Source: an uncultured Prevotella sp. (lineage in GTDB: Bacteria; Bacteroidota; Bacteroidia; Bacteroidales; Bacteroidaceae). Taken from it: a stretch of DNA of 6,524 bases. Made by a program: the position numbers and the translations under genes. Position 1 is the stretch's first letter. Each line of letters opens with the position of its first letter. The notes below the pieces were generated by a model. The model was not told the DNA's origin, ran no database searches, and saw nothing but the letters and a program-made list of their open reading frames with translations. Below, one piece after another: positions 6,473 to 6,524 of this stretch. Where the stretch lies: assembly GCA_945614335.1 (NCBI GenBank), contig CALZAP010000082.1, positions 1 through 6,524 of the forward strand, written 5' to 3'.

Positions 6473-6524
6473 TGACTATAAAAAAGGACTGGACAGGAAT
6501 AGCGGTATCCAAAACAATATACCT
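6469..6524 (+). CDS. Start of a downstream ORF, translationally coupled (runs off right edge)
   Basis: ATG at 6469 overlaps the TGA stop of the MmeI-like gene (ATGA), and a second in-frame ATG lies at 6472. The frame stays open for 18 codons to the edge (begins MMTIKKDWTG). The overlap suggests cotranscription and coupled translation. No terminator separates the genes. Eighteen residues are too few to identify a product, and an open run this short could be chance. Confidence 0.45.
   Translation, partial: MMTIKKDWTGIAVSKTIY

Overview
The window looks like an accessory (mobile or defence-island) region of a Bacteroidales chromosome or integrated element, in the Bacteroides/Prevotella range. 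Three things point there. Three promoters fit the Bacteroidetes form (-33 TTTG-like box, 19-20 bp spacer, -7 TAnnTTTG). A BT4734/VirE_N-type gene is present, a family typical of Bacteroidales mobile DNA. The intergenic TTTCAAC heptamer repeats are also familiar from that group. The genus cannot be fixed from this sequence alone.

Layout, left to right. (1) 1-360, minus strand: the first 120 codons of a BT4734-like (VirE N-terminal) protein, running off the left edge. It has a well-formed promoter (483-513) and a highly structured leader of about 115 nt (361-477). (2) 522-786: an AT-rich spacer with about nine copies of AGTAGATT or close variants in both orientations, many about 18-24 bp apart. 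It includes a perfect 10-bp inverted repeat and a minus-strand intrinsic terminator (709-746). (3) 785-3309, minus strand: a probable two-gene operon. An AAA15/RloA-like (COG1106) ATPase of 431 aa comes first, followed after 35 bp by an unrecognised 397-aa protein. (4) 3310-3706: a divergent control region with a promoter for each side, a 7-bp tandem repeat and a possible operator. (5) 3707-6472, plus strand: an intact 921-aa MmeI-like type IIL enzyme, which joins endonuclease, N6-adenine methyltransferase and target recognition in one chain. (6) 6469-6524: the start of another plus-strand ORF overlapping the MmeI stop, cut by the right edge.

How they may work together (inference): the MmeI-like protein should be a self-contained restriction-modification system. 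The divergent ATPase plus unknown-protein pair has the architecture of a two-component anti-phage system, with an SMC/ABC-like sensor ATPase and an unidentified effector. The pair may be a separate defence cassette inserted beside the restriction system, and the unknown gene is much more AT-rich than the MmeI gene. The BT4734-like gene suggests the island lies in or next to a mobile element. The least explained parts are the AGTAGATT array, the structured leader and the 397-aa protein.
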